Shown here piece by piece: positions 1 through 12,550 of a stretch of 64,000 bases of DNA; the stretch's first letter is position 1, and each line of letters starts with the position of its first letter. The stretch is from Timema cristinae (lineage: Eukaryota > Arthropoda > Insecta > Phasmatodea > Timematidae). The notes beneath the pieces were generated by a model that worked only from the letters and a program-made list of their open reading frames with translations, ran no database searches and had not been told where the DNA came from. The stretch is from contig JBCFYV010009882.1 of assembly GCA_039000515.1 (NCBI GenBank), forward strand, positions 61,707,317 to 61,771,316, written 5' to 3'. Position numbers and translations under genes: made by a program.

Positions 1-899
1 TAGTGACTAGAGTTGTGAGCCACGGTGGTGACTCACGTCCACCTTTGAGAGAAATACATTGCAAATTAAAAAAAGAATGCGAGTAAAAACATAGGAGAGC
101 AAAATGTACCACCCTTACAAAAATTAATTGATACAAAAGAGCGGTGGACAGAAAAATATGATAATTATATAAAATAATAATTAACTAATACAAGACATTT
201 TTAATTAAGTAAACAATAATGAATATTTTATTAAAATAATACAATATAAAGACTAAACAAGACGGGTCACGCGCAGTGTCAGTTCATTCAATTGGTATAA
301 GTTCACATGAGTTTAGCCAGTTTTCTCCGAGCACAGGCGTGACCCTGATGCCTTATACTCTTAGCATGTGGCCATGGGTGTAGTAGCTATCTAGAAAAAA
401 ATAATTATATAAAATTGAAAGTTGGTAAACGCACCTAGCAAAAATTAAGGGTGTACGACAATTATTTTATTTGGCTTAAATTGGGTATGCAAAGGTTTGT
501 GCTGATAAGAACATATCTAATAATAGATCATTGTCAGTATGTGTTATTGAAAATAATACATTATGTACTATTCGTTTACAATCTAAATATCACCAAAGAT
601 ATATTCCAATGTATACCTACCGGACAGCTGAAAGGTCTTGCATATGTGTAGAACTGTATCGTTATTTAATAATTGGTTTGTGGTTTTAAAATATAGATTA
701 CGTCAAATTGGGGGAAAGAGATATCAATATGAAACATTACATACACATATAAAATATAATGTTTTTAAATATTTTATAGAAAACTTATACTTAACTTTAT
801 TTCTACTATATTAATTGTGAACTTCTGAAACGCTACAAGATAGGGCATTTTTCTTGAAATAGGAGGTTACACATAAAATACCAATACATTTCACGAGAC
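1..899. other. No gene seen
   Basis: AT-rich DNA. The 66-codon frame at 451-651 has AT-driven composition and no motif. Confidence 0.6.
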
Positions 900-1190
900 C
901 TCTAACTTCAACCGAGAAACACCAGGTACTGTACAAGCATATATACGACAGGGCGGGTTTTTGTAATATTTTTCCGCCCCTATCTCACAGAAGGCAAGAA
1001 ATCAGCCCGTCTGGGTGCCATATTGTATCGTTTAGACTTTAAGTATCTGTACTATTAAGTGTTAGTTTTCGAGAGCCCTTCGGGGCTGGTGTTAACTGTT
1101 TTTTCTCTGTGTTTCATGTTATTTCATGTTAATTATTTGATGTCTGAACAAAATAAATACCATACAAACAAACAAACAAACAAAACAAAC
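900..1190 (+). mobile_element. Possible 3' end of a non-LTR element
   Basis: GC-richer than its flanks, with a GAGAGCCCTTCGGGGCTGG stem-loop at about 1,070 and an end of the type AAATAAATACCATACAAACA then (AACA)n at 1,164-1,190. The stem-loop plus short-repeat tail suits a LINE 3' UTR. No coding part is present. Confidence 0.33.
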
Positions 1191-1199
1191 ATATATAAT

Positions 1200-4100
1200 T
1201 AGTAAAGTTTATTATACCAATTGATATGATTTGTACACGGACTTGAATCTATTCTTCTAACTGTAAAAATATATTTTTTGTGATTTCACAAATATGGCCA
1301 TCCATCGTGATTTTAAAAATATGTTTTAATAAATAAAGCTGTAGATTTTAACATAAATCGTATTATTATACACATTGATATAAGGTTTTATTAAAATATT
1401 GCTTTGATTAAATCAATTTTTCCCCTTCTTTTTAAAATATATTTTGAGCGTCAAAATTAGAATATATGTGTAATATAGATTTATGTTGTACATAAAATAT
1501 ATGTATTGGATTTGTTAAAACATATCTAAGCAAACCTAAATTCTAATACGAGCCTCACATGTGTCTGAAAAAGCTACTTTACGCTCTACAGAATTCTTTG
1601 ATTATGCATAATATTAGGAGAAGGCTTAGTATTTGCAATTTTCCCTGTTTTGAGGAAGCTTTGTGTTTCCAAAATAGCTTATAAATATATTAATTACGGA
1701 TTGAACCTTTCAATGATAACATTTACAGATTGTACTATGAATAAATATTACTGTCGTTTATGTTCATAGTAGTTATATATTTGCTTTATCTAATCGTTAC
1801 TAATTTTATTTTTTTCATTCTTCAAGGACGGTTATTTATAAAAGATTCTACTGGAGAACCATATATTTGTTATCAGTCAGGAAGATTATAGCATCTGTCA
1901 GGGAATTATCCTGATCCAGAGAATCCCAAAAACAAACATATTTAACACAATTTGACTGCATCGCGGCCTACTACTCATCCAGAATATCCTAATTTAGTAA
2001 CATTATTAGGGTAAGGGAGAGAAAAGTCAAATTTGTAGGGAACTTAATGCTCTTAAGCAGCATTATTTACAGATAGCACTTTATTGCTTGAATTTGGCAA
2101 ACTGAGGGTGGCAGGTGCCTCTAATGGTTTGTTTTATTTGTGATGTCACAAGAGAGCACAGTGGCTTGACCAAAACCAATTTACCTTTCTGGTGTTGGGC
2201 GAAGACTTAAATTTAAGCCATAATATGAACCATTTTCAGACAATATATGTTTAAAATATATCAGGTAAATGTTGGGGGTCGCCTTAAGTTAGTCCCGGCC
2301 AACTATACACGAAACATAGGGTGCTCAAACATCCCAATCCCCCCAAGTTCTGTGTTATTTCCTTTATTAATTTATATATTGCACCTTACAGAATATATTA
2401 ATTTAACAATTACGAGGTCACGGATTTATAAAACTATCATCTATTGTCAGATGATAATTACCATGGTAGTGCCTTATTTCAAAATAAGCAGTAGAATATC
2501 ATAAATGTCCCTGCATATATATGACGTGTTAACTTGATAGGTTGTTATATTTTAACCTATTAAAACACTGATGATTGTTTTCGACAAGTTTTGTTATTTA
2601 ATTTGATTGGTTTTTTAGTAAATTTATTGCCATTTAAGTTCTGCCAAAGCATATGGTTATTGACGTATATAACTCACATTTTTACTTCTCCACAAAGTAT
2701 CCAATCATGTGACTTAAATACTGTGTATCTAAAAGTACAATTACACTCAAAAGCCTTAGTTAATTCGAATCCCGTTCACAAAGTGTATTGTAAGTGTTTA
2801 TGAAACAGTTCATACAATCTCTCTTTTCCCAACCAGATATTTTCTTAAGTGTTCCTCTATCAAGGCAGAGGTGTAAAATTTGATAACCCAATAATATTTA
2901 AATATACTTATTTTTAAAATAAACTAAGCTGTGAAAAGATCTAAATGTATTTAATAATAATGTTTTAAAGATATTTGCGCATTTAAAATGATCAACATAA
3001 TATACTAGCACTATTTTAAGGCCAGCCCTGCATCTAATACCTAAAAAAATAGATTGCTTATTCATTTAATAGTAAAAAATATAGACCCTAACTTAAAAAT
3101 AGTAAAATAAAAAAAAACTATTCCTTGAAAATAATACACTTTCGTCACTTATAAAATTTAGTTAACATGAAATCACACACAAAACTTTGTTAAAAACTGT
3201 CATCATATGGCTAGGAAATGACAGCACAAATAACTAAGGTATCGGTGATAGATATCTTAAACTAATTCACAAAGATCAATAGAGAAATGAAAAAGCTCAG
3301 CTATTCCTTGGACTCACCAGTTCATACCAATACATATATCTATTTATACTAATTTGACACCCAGGAGCAGCAGTGTCTAATTCATACCAATATTAATATT
3401 TTTCCTCGAATTAATTTTAATTATTTTTGAAACAGCTAACTGTAAAGATCATAGTTCTTACCCTTCTTTCAAAACTATATGAATTACAACAATAACGTGT
3501 ATCAACAGATTTCTAAAAAGAAAAATCTACTTTTATATTTGATAATTTGTAATTAACTAATCTAGTACTATGACAGTGGCAAAGAGAATTTCAATTGACA
3601 AAAATTTTAGTGTGCACAAACCGGGTTATATTCATCATAAAGTAATTAATCTTGTAAATACGCTATTATATATTACGAAATATACCTTATTTAATAACAC
3701 AATCCATTTATTTAATAAAATAAAATCAGTTGGTGAAGTGTCTATATTATTATGTGTAAAATGAAATAATATAATATTTATTATATATATATATAATATA
3801 CATAATAGTATATATGTTATTTCATTAATAGCAGTATAAATAAATTACAATTTTTCTCTCTCTCTCTGCATCCAAATATCTATCCGGAATAGTATTATAT
3901 AAACTAATAATATAGATAATATGAAAGTAGATCCTAAAGAATGTGTGCACGCACTTTCTTGGAGGGATGGTATATAATTTTAGTGTAAAACTTCATTGTA
4001 TCTAGGCGGGATATATTTCCTTATCTCCTCGTCACCAGCAAACTAGACCATATAGGACTTTCCCCTTTCCTTGCTTGGAATATTTAATAAACTTATTAAT

Positions 4101-4540
4101 TTTGTTTATAAATGTGTTGTAAAGTATCAAACGAACAAATAGTGAGGACACGTTGAGAAAGGCTGGTTTGTCAGTGTTTGGCAGGTTGAAATTTGAATCT
4201 CTGATGGGTTTACTTAGGTGTTATTTTATTAATTAATTTCCCACTCTTCTTCATTGAAAATATGGACTTATTTCATGTGAGCTTGACTTACTTCATCCCT
4301 AGTTTCTTAGGGTAAGTATGCAAAGATGTTTGCAAATGAATAAATATATATATATATATATAGCAAGTAGATCTGATTTATTCTTATAAGGGTTATTATG
4401 AATAGCTTTAAAATATATCAGATAGAATAAAGGCAATAAATGTCAAATATGTAAATATAATGCCAATAACTTATATATTATTTTTCTAAATTTTATTTCA
4501 TAACATTATTTTCATCGAATCTCACTGCCCATTTAGTTCA
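1200..4540. other. No gene seen; GC-richer patch at 1,840-2,360
   Basis: AT-rich, with short TA and CT runs (3,783-3,800 and 3,856-3,867; another TA run at 4,338-4,361). The patch 1,840-2,360 has higher GC and may be an old transposon piece, but no frame in it is recognisable. Confidence 0.55.
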
Positions 4541-4555
4541 TTTATATGAATAAGG

Positions 4556-4712
4556 TAGAGTTAAGATAAAATATAGCGTGGAGAAAGAGTGGTAAAACAT
4601 TTAATAAAACCAGCCATCATCACACCAAGCTGAGATACGAACCCCATTCTCTCTGTCACCGGTAAACCAGACTTGGTGAGATTGTCATTTAGATCACGTG
4701 GTCACCATTACG
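4556..4712 (-). mobile_element. SINE-A copy, partial and diverged, minus strand
   Basis: The reverse complement shows a head region with GTGACCACGTGATCTAAATG, a B-box word GGGTTCGTATCTCAGC and a TTTTACCACTCTTTCTCCAC body. The 3' tail is missing or worn. It lies only 235 bp from the plus-strand copy at 4,947. Confidence 0.6.
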
Positions 4713-4946
4713 GATCTTTCTCTCATCTTCGTAGCGAGACAATAATGAATTAGACATGATTAGCTTGTAGCTCAAATAAATACTATAAATATACTGGTAG
4801 AATATTATTAAGTGACACATTAGTTTAACGTTGTTAAACTGTTCTATTAACCTCAATATAATATTATCCATATCTCAGTGACTTGGCGTGGAGTGTTACT
4901 GGGCTAAGCATAGTTGGTTTAAACTGTACATGTGAATTGTTCATGT

Positions 4947-5196
4947 AGCCTGCTTTGGTATCCACATGGTCTAGGGCATCAATCTAGTGTTAGACTAGAC
5001 TGCCAATGACAGGGAGATCTAGGTTCTAGTCCCGGTTGGATCTATCGACGGTGGTTCTGGCAAAATGGTTTTTCACTCTCCCTCCACGTATATGTAGGTA
5101 TACTTCTGTAAATTCAACCTTCATCATCCCTTACTCACTAGAGTAATTAGTACATAAGCGTATAACCTGAACCGGTAGTAAGACGCGGTGCTAAGA
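4947..5196 (+). mobile_element. SINE-A copy
   Basis: Head GCCTGCTTTGGTATCCACAT, A-box region GGTCTAGGGCATCAATCTAG, body TTTCACTCTCCCTCCACGTA, tail GTATAACCTGAACCGGTAGT then AAGACGCGGTGCTAAG. Confidence 0.87.
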
Positions 5197-5432
5197 ACAT
5201 GGTTTTAATCACTCATAGAAATTTCATTGCTAGTTATTAAAAAATATATATTCCCATGATAGTTATTTAGAGCAAACCCAAAGTATGATTGCTCAAATTG
5301 TGACTTAGAGAGGGATAACAGATCTCAGGTAATTTAAACAAGCTTGTCTGTAAAAACTTCGTGACCCGCCGTTGTTATATAACATTACCTCACAAATTAA
5401 TTTTCATTAAATATACAATATTTATCCGACAC

Positions 5433-5560
5433 CTGAGCTCAGTTGGTAGCGTGTCTGTCTACTGAGCTAAGAGCACCGAGTTCGATTCCTGGCATAGCCG
5501 AAACATTTACCGTTGGTGATATGTGGGTTTACCATTTTACATTGATGAATTAATGGTCAA
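5433..5560 (+). mobile_element. SINE-C head copy
   Basis: CACCTGAGCTCAGTTGGTAG then CGTGTCTGTCTACTGAGCTA, and B box CGAGTTCGATTCCTGGC. The next bases (GTGATATGTGGGTTTACC ... GATGAATTAA) recur after the other two SINE-C copies at 16,233 and 12,093, so this is a repeat family and not a lone tRNA. Confidence 0.7.
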
Positions 5561-5617
5561 ATACTTGATGTTATGCCTGTCCTAGTCTTAAGCTATATTA
5601 TAAGGCATATGCAAATA

Positions 5618-5708
5618 CGACAGGCCTACCAAGCCGGCAGTGGAAAATATATAGCTTGAATAATAAAGTGACCCAGGCCACAGGAAGGAAACATTAATGG
5701 ATGTAAAA
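5618..5708 (+). repeat. Dispersed repeat, copy 1 (with 31,172-31,256)
   Basis: GACAGGCCTACCAAGCCGGC ... AGTGGAAAATATATAGCTTG then AATAATAAAGTGACCCAGGC matches 31,172-31,256 with few differences. It lies 60 bp after the SINE-C head, so it may be the 3' part of that SINE, but the other SINE-C copies lack it. Function unknown. Confidence 0.7.
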
Positions 5709-6544
5709 AAAAATACTATTTTAAACCACTCAAAAACCTTTCCTGTGGTCGAGCATGCACGTAAAGCCGACTTCAGCGTGCACGCGGACTAAACGGCAGA
5801 AGCATCCAGTTCTGTTCTCTTGTGTAGAAGGGGTTGGGGTCTAAATCCCGGTGGGGTCACGGGGGTTCGGACTTTCTAAATTGTACTAATCAAACTAACA
5901 ACTTCAAATCAATTAATAACATAAGAAAGCAAGCACAAAAGTTAAAGGCTATTTCATGCTGAAGGAATGTTTGATAATACAGGTGGGTATTGAGACCCTA
6001 AGGTTTTGTAGTTACACATAGCTTAGATACATTAGGGGCTAGATCACTTCTTACTATATGTCAAAATACGTTTCTGTCTCAGACCTCTCCGATAAAAGAC
6101 TTAAAGGTATCCCATAATACATACTCTTGAGTCTATTCTGTATAGTGAAACAAAACAATAGGGAGACTTTAATGTTTAACTATGATCATATTCAAAACGC
6201 TCACTGTATGAGTAAGTCACACAACTTGGCATTAAAAGACCCCGATTAACTATGCAGAAACATATTTTATTTTGGTACACAAAAAAGGTTTAATTTCAAG
6301 TCAAAAAGATTATTATGATACAAACGGTTTCTGTATGAGTAAGCTAAAATCTTTATCTCAAGGGTGCCAGATACCAGAGTTATGAAATGCGTGGTATAGT
6401 TATAAATCAAATTAAAAGTATCTTAATATCTGACTATAACATAATAGGTAGTATTTCTTAAAATAAAAATCCAATAATCTTAAGGGTCCCAACATCTAGA
6501 ATATTCCAAAATGTATAGTACATGCTATACATAATATAGGAATT

Positions 6545-6897
6545 AGCCTAGCCCAACCGTGGGAAAGCTACATCCCACGGCTTTAATTTATGCGGCCCAC
6601 ATACAAATTTAAAATTTTCGTGATTTTATTAAAAAAATGACAAATTAAATATATAATAATTGTGTGTTTTTAAGCATGTGAACAAATGAGCAAGCTCCTT
6701 TATAATGTTACATGTGTACTAGCACAAGAGTGTGTTTGCGGTAATTACGGTAGTTGTATGATTAATAACTGTATTTTTATGTGAAAATAAAGTTAATTAT
6801 TTAGTAAATTTAGATTTTTGTCACATGGGGCCAGCCAGAGAGCTTACAGATGTTCATGTGGTCCTCGGGAAGAAAAGTTTGCCTACCTCTGTTAGCC
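6545..6897. mobile_element. hAT-like MITE remnant
   Basis: The right end AAGTTTGCCTACCTCTG, preceded by GTGGTCCTCGGGAAGAA, is the familiar hAT end (reverse complement CAGAGGTAGGCAAACTT). On the left, TTATGCGGCCCACATACAAA resembles the same element interior, but the left terminus is worn. Confidence 0.45.
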
Positions 6898-7192
6898 TCT
6901 TGTATAACAGAGACTCTTGAATTAAACTTCATATAAGAGAAAGGACCCAGACCTTAAGGAACCCCCATAAAATGTGTCGAAGCATATTTTATTTTATTAC
7001 ATCACATCATACTGAACTATTAACTTAATTTAAGAAAAGCAAGTAGTCACTCACTGGGCTAAAATAGATTACTCATAAAAAATATAATACAAAACTTTAA
7101 TTTTTTTTACGTCAGAGAGAAACTGGAATACTCTACACAAAATAACATTACATTAGCTTAAATAATTATATTCTGAGAATTGTAAAATGACA

Positions 7193-7263
7193 CCTGGACA
7201 CGGGAATCGAACCCGGGACCTTCGGCTTTGTACGCCAATGCTCTTACCACTGAGCTATCTACC
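7193..7263 (-). mobile_element. tRNA-like sequence, left arm of a head-to-head pair
   Basis: The reverse complement reads GGTAGATAGCTCAGTGGTAA then GAGCATTGGCGTACAAAGCC and GGGTTCGATTCCCGTGTCC. D arm, anticodon arm (loop GTACAAA) and T loop are recognisable, but the 5' acceptor strand does not pair with the 3' strand. I call it a tRNA-derived repeat, not a functional gene. Homology with the partner continues about 25 bp past its 3' end. Confidence 0.75.
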
Positions 7264-7399
7264 AAGTCGCAGGTGGCTGCGTTGTCTGATGGCTGTGATC
7301 TTATATAACCACATGTTTATAAGCTGACGGCATCCGCACGTCCATCATAGACTCTGCCTTAAAATATGAGTGAAGAATGAACATGGGCATGGGACGAAT

Positions 7400-7470
7400 C
7401 CTGGATAGCTCAGTGGTAAGAGCATTGGCGTTCTAAGCCGAAGGTCCCGGGTTCGATTCCCGTGTCCAGG
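7400..7470 (+). tRNA. tRNA-like sequence (Arg-TCT-like loop), right arm of the pair
   Basis: CCTGGAT pairs with GTCCAGG, the D stem is GCTC/GAGC, the anticodon stem is TTGGC/GCCGA with loop GTTCTAA (anticodon TCT if numbered normally), and the T arm is CCGGG/CCCGT around TTCGATT with one mismatch. One base is missing between the acceptor and D stems. The 3' flank TGTCATTTTTCAATTTTCAG is shared with the inverted copy at 7,163-7,192, so both belong to a repeated unit. It is a tRNA-derived repeat more likely than a working tRNA gene. Confidence 0.6.
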
Positions 7471-8075
7471 TGTCATTTTTCAATTTTCAGAATATGATAT
7501 CTAAGAGGTGCTATCCTCACTAAAATGCATAGAAGATAGCTTCGGCTATCTGATTCATTAAATAATAAATAATAATAATAATAATCGACGATCAAACAAT
7601 ATTTAATTGGCGTTTTCGTCCCCTAGCACAACTGAATATTTCTATGAATTAAATTTAATATAAAAAATAAGAACTGCAACTTGATATATCAACGCATCCC
7701 ACCTCCCATCTGTTGGTTGAAATAACGAAGAAACAAATATTCTGACACGAGGATATACCATGACCGCGTAGAAACTCATTTTAACTGGAACATCAGCAGC
7801 GTATCCTCATCGTAAATATTGTAAATGAAAGGACTCCTCGCTTCAGGGTTGAACCACAAATTTATAGATTTATGTGTCTGGCAAGAAAGAAGTAATGAAA
7901 ATGGGGGGAGAGGGTGGGGGTTCTTACTTCTTCAACGACCAATGAGAATGCATAACTAGTTGTGAATGGAACTGAATCCGTCCACATCTGTCAGGTGGAA
8001 CTGCCAGGGAACAGCCAGGTGCACGTCCAGATTGATGACGAGCTCTTAGTGCCAGTTCCATAGATACATTTAATA

Positions 8076-8220
8076 CTCCTCAATTGCAGTGCTATACTAA
8101 ATACATGACATCTACCTAAACGCGAATGGAGTGAGCAGGTTTCGCATATGATCTGTCCTATTCTATTCTGATCTAGGTAGGTGTCGTATAGTATTTAGTA
8201 GAGCACCCCACTCGAGGCCT
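8076..8220. mobile_element. Hairpin MITE
   Basis: The left arm GTGCTATACTAAATACATGA then CATCTACCTAAACGCGAATG (8,089-8,129) is the reverse complement, with mismatches, of 8,161-8,206. Weaker pairing extends outward through CTCCTCAATTGCA and the right-hand counterpart to about 8,220. A related copy is at 26,289. Confidence 0.72.
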
Positions 8221-8346
8221 AGGTGGCGTAGTTATCTAATGTGCTAGTTTAGTGTTGAGCTAGAGTGACGATGACGGGGAGATCGAAGTTCAAATTTTGG
8301 TCGGGTGAACTGGGGGTTGTTTTTCCTGGTTTTCGATCCACTTCCC
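8214..8346 (+). mobile_element. SINE-A copy, 3'-truncated
   Basis: Head GGCCTAGGTGGCGTAGTTAT, then GATGACGGGGAGATCGAAGT, TCGGGTGAACTGGGGG and TTCGATCCACTTCCCCC. The sequence leaves the family after 8,346. Its 5' edge abuts the MITE ending at about 8,220. Confidence 0.75.
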
Positions 8347-8649
8347 CCATAATAAAGACCACGGCCCCGGCAGTTCCATCGGAACTATAACTGTGATAAC
8401 CTTTATCTCATGCTAGCATTCGTAAGAAGAAGAATATATATAATAAGAATAATGAAACACATGGGATTGATAATAACGGCGTGTATTGTGGATATAATAG
8501 AAAGGGGATGAATGACATAAGTTTCCCTGAAGGAAGTAGGGGTATTATTGGCTGAGGAAGAGGGGGGCATTGGAGCGGATGAGTGCTGTAACTTGTAGAA
8601 TGTACGAAAGAACATCCTTAGTACGCTACATAATAGTCGCACAGTCGAT

Positions 8650-11285
8650 GTCTAAACGAGTAAATTATGTTACGGTAGGTCTCTTTGATACTCCGATTAT
8701 TAACGTAAGGTTTAAATGTTTAATCTATAGTGAGATGTCTAGTGAGTAGCCTTTCTCTAAATGCCTTTTTTATTTATATTTACTGATACGTAGAATTTGA
8801 GGATACAAGGTTATTTTAGATGATTACGAAGATAATGTGATAGTTTTACAGTGTCTATGAATGCAAATTCCATTGATTAGTGCGTATTGTACAAATGAGA
8901 AATTTATAGTTCCATTTAATTTTCACTCTGTATGTTTTTGCCAAATATAGTGAAAAATTTTCTAAATCTCAAGGAATTTATTTTATATATCTTATATAAT
9001 TTTATTTTACATTTGGAAATATTGAGAAGTAATTGATGATAAAATGTATAAGTATTTAATAAACGTTTATTAAAATGTATGCTGGAATATAATTATATTA
9101 AAAATAGCCTTTTAATGAGTATTTTTATGCCTTATTTTACTTCATGAATCCTATTACTTTCGTTACTATTAGTTTTCTAAAAATCCACCTCCTGGTAATG
9201 TTATCCGTTAGGCTATTTCTTAAGCAAATAATACTTGGTGATAACCTAATTTATATCGAATCCTTAAATTAAACAAGACACAGAGATTTAACTCCAGTTA
9301 ATATTTCTCCAGTCTCACTTGTGCTTGCAAGTAGATGAGCTCTAGATATTTATCCAAGCAAATGTGGATCTAATCTCTCCTAGTATTAGAACACTCATTA
9401 AAATTTTGAGCAACTGCAACTTAAGAAATTATATTTATTTTGTTTCTATAAATTCAAGTCAACACCTAGTATAATATTTCCTATGCATTCATAAATCAAT
9501 ACTTACAAAAACTATTATCCTTTTCGTATCTACTTTCCATAGTATTATAAATTTAATATGATTTATAAATTAATAAAGTAAAGTAATTAAAAAGTAATTT
9601 CTGTGAGATTAAAGAAAGAAAATAACACTTCACCAGCGCTAAAATACTCAGCCTCCTTTGTATATTTTGCCCTTAGAGCCAGTAGGTGTAGGTGAAAGAT
9701 TCACTAAGCACAGAACGGTTAGTTTGACAAATATCGACCAGTTTTTTTTCCTCCCTCTCTATTCTCAATCTTTTTTTGTCTGCTTCTGGTATTGCAAAGT
9801 TTCAGAGCTTGGATATAAAACCTTTATTGCGCCTGAGTTCTGCGACTTGACTGCCAGAGAAGAAGCCGATATTAAAAACCTCACCCTAAAGCCCCATTTA
9901 GAAATGGAAATACTGGTTCACAAACTTTGCTTCTTTCTCCGTAATTAAAGAAACTCTCATGACTGGCACGGACATGATTCCCATGGCTAGATATTATACA
10001 CAGGCACACATTAATGATTAAAATAGTAAGTATGTTTGAATCAATATGATTTCTCTGTGTTATTGGCTTTGTAGCCAAAGGATGACAATTACCAGCCCCA
10101 TCAGCGAATTCATTAACATATAATTTAAATTCTTTGATATACAAAAGACAATTCCTTGTGTATAAACTAAACGGAGTCAAATAATTGTAGCAAGAAGGTG
10201 TTAAGTGCCCACTAAGTCATATAATTGTAAGGTGTAAGTACCAATTATTTGCTAAGTATTTACATTAAGATTCGGGAGCATTTTACTCTTAGTATGACCT
10301 AACTTAATTACATATATTACTAATAGCACTAGACAATATGATTTTTAAGTTTAGTAATGTACTAACTGTTTTTAGTTCATTGTTGTTTGTAGATCTTGGA
10401 TATAATAATACAAATATCACATCACTTTAAAATATTTTTATGTATACAAGTTAGTGTGTCCACGGGTAGTACGCGTGTATTACTATTGTTGAGTAAAGGG
10501 AATATGGTCCTGTTCCGTCGTAACTTTCGATCAGATACGTAATCAAATACCATTTTAATTCTAATAGATGTTTATAGTTTATAGGTAAGTATCACTGTAC
10601 TGCATTTATTTTCACATAATAATTATTTCAGTCATGGAGAATGAGATTATTATCCGTGTTTATATTGAGAATGTTTTTATATTCTATGTTTTGCGTGCCA
10701 TAATATTGTTAAAATGCATTATCAAATGAAGTGTTTAAACATCCTTAGAGTTTATGCTACGTTTGGGGTAGGATTATTACGAAAATTCTGAGGAAGTAAG
10801 CCTTTAGCATACTAAAAGTGAAAATGCCTTGTATTTTCGTTCCAAGATTGGTGACGCAGGCCGAAACTGTATTTCACATATAGGCTAATATTACCTACAC
10901 AATGAATCTGAGAATGTGGCTTGCAGATAAACTTGAAAGTATGTCTTTTGTAATACCGATGATGTGGCAAGAATCACATAACCACATTGATGATTGATAT
11001 TTATCTATGTAAAAATATCAGGAATGTCAAATAAAAGCAAATACAGTTTCAAATATCCAAACTTACTATCTGCAATAAGACTTTTTCCACATAGTAAAAG
11101 ACATGCTGGTTAAAGTTCACAAAGAACATTGAATGAAGGCACCAGTGATAGAGACAGTGCAAATGTTTGTGTTGCAAATACTACTGAACTATCAATTTCA
11201 AAGGATTTGGACTAAAACGGGAAACTGATGACACTCTAAAACATTTAATCAAGAAATAAAATTTGAATAATTTAGTACATTATCT
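8650..11285. other. No gene established; one exon-like patch at 9,840
   Basis: A pyrimidine-rich tract (9,749-9,790) leads to TTTCAG, then a 50-codon open stretch (ELGYKTFIAPEFCDL...) ends at 9,948. This has the look of a terminal exon, but the protein is not one I know and the AG/frame relation is not in phase with a known domain. The rest is AT-rich and blank. Confidence 0.4.
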
Positions 11286-11290
11286 AAAGT

Positions 11291-11865
11291 TTACCAAATA
11301 GAATGCTGAATTTCTTGGTTTCGAGTTACAGCAATGGAAATTACCTTAATCAGGAACAAAAATAACATTGCAACGAAGTGAAGAGTAATCCAATTATTTA
11401 ATGATGGAGGCAGTATGGGGAATATACGAATGGTATTAAACGAAATAAGTACTAAACACAATCCAAATGAATGGCACATATTTATTGATGCAACAAAATT
11501 AAGCTTGAAAGCAGTTCTGTTTCATAGGGGAAATAAATATATATAATTTCCTTTATTTCATGCCACTTGCTTGATAAAAAGTAAGGAAGTATGCCAAATA
11601 TTTGACTGGAACTAAGTACCAAGACTACTCTTGGCTTGTCCGTGATGATTTCAAGAATTTAGGAATATTTACAGGTATATAGGGAGGTTTCAGAAAATAT
11701 TTTTTTATATAAGTTTGTGGGACAGTTAGACAACAAAAAAGCAACAATTGGAAAAGAGAAGCGAATATTTACCCGGATGAAGTAATGAAAACATGTTCCA
11801 CTGTATAATCCATAAAATGTACTTTTTCCACCTATAAATTTAAATCTATTTTTTTAAATTTATTA
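11291..11865 (+). pseudogene. Relic of a conserved transposon-borne protein
   Basis: Scattered frames on the plus strand spell AEFLGFELQQWKL (about 11,305), FIDATKLSLKAVLFHRGNKY (about 11,478-11,540), KYQDYSWLVRDDFKNLGIFT (about 11,610), GGFRKYF, VRQQKSNNWKREA and NVLFPP (about 11,817). I recognise the order AEFLGSRL, WRLFIDSSK-SLKAVLLH, W-x-x-CGDLK, G-x-TKY and PPLH-x-KLG from an unnamed protein found in many copies in arthropod and other animal genomes. Stops and frameshifts are frequent, so it is dead. The function of the family is unknown to me. Confidence 0.68.
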
Positions 11866-11964
11866 GAGGTATTTACTTGCCCATTCTTAACCGATTGACT
11901 ATATCAGCAAACGACCTATAAACTAACTTAAATCCATAACAAACACATTATCCAGCCTCTGGCT

Positions 11965-12093
11965 GTGAATTCATCACTTTGAATGGCTAAACCTCCATTT
12001 AATCAATTATCACTTTTCAGTCATGCTGGGAATCGAAACTGGAACCCTTAGCTCAGTAGAAAGACACGCTACCGACCGAGCTAAGGAGTCCGA
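11965..12093 (-). mobile_element. SINE-C head copy, minus strand
   Basis: The reverse complement begins GTCGGACTCCTTAGCTCGGT, has B box CAGTTTCGATTCCCAGC and ends in TTCAAAGTGATGAATTCA. It matches 5,433 and 16,233. Confidence 0.68.
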
Positions 12094-12550
12094 CATTTAC
12101 ATCTAAAGTATGTTTAATGTAGAGTTGTATTGAGTCTTTAAATAAAATAGGAATCGGAGTAACCCATTTCACAGAGATATTTCTCAATATAGCAAATGCT
12201 AACTCTAAGGAATCAATTTTAATTTTTCCCCAATTAAGGAAATATCTTAAAGATGATGTAATTGAGACAAAGCTAATGTATATTGAACATTTAAAGCATC
12301 TATGCATGGGTCTCTTGGAAACAGTAAAGTAGATAATTATTTATCTGTGGTGTAGATTTTACTGCAATGCCAAATGTAGCTGAGTTGAAAAAGCCTTATT
12401 AAGTTCACTGGGATACCTTAATTACTGAACAAGTACTGTTGGGTTTTTAGGAAGTAATTCAAAACAACTATAAGAGAAATAAATCTGTATGGATCATTAA
12501 AAAATATATCGAATGTATTGTTCATATTACCTTATATGATATTATAGCTC

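Larger units (their letters stand above)
7163..7497. repeat. Inverted repeat made of two tRNA-like units
   Basis: The arms 7,163-7,263 and 7,400-7,497 are reverse complements over about 95 bp with few mismatches. The spacer of about 135 bp holds unrelated, GC-richer sequence. The 3' ends of both tRNA-like units point outward. Confidence 0.8.

Noticed and set aside
9658..9948. 96-codon plus-strand ORF as a gene
   Set aside because: Its first half is a pyrimidine tract translated into Phe/Leu/Ser and no domain is recognisable; kept only as an exon-like note.
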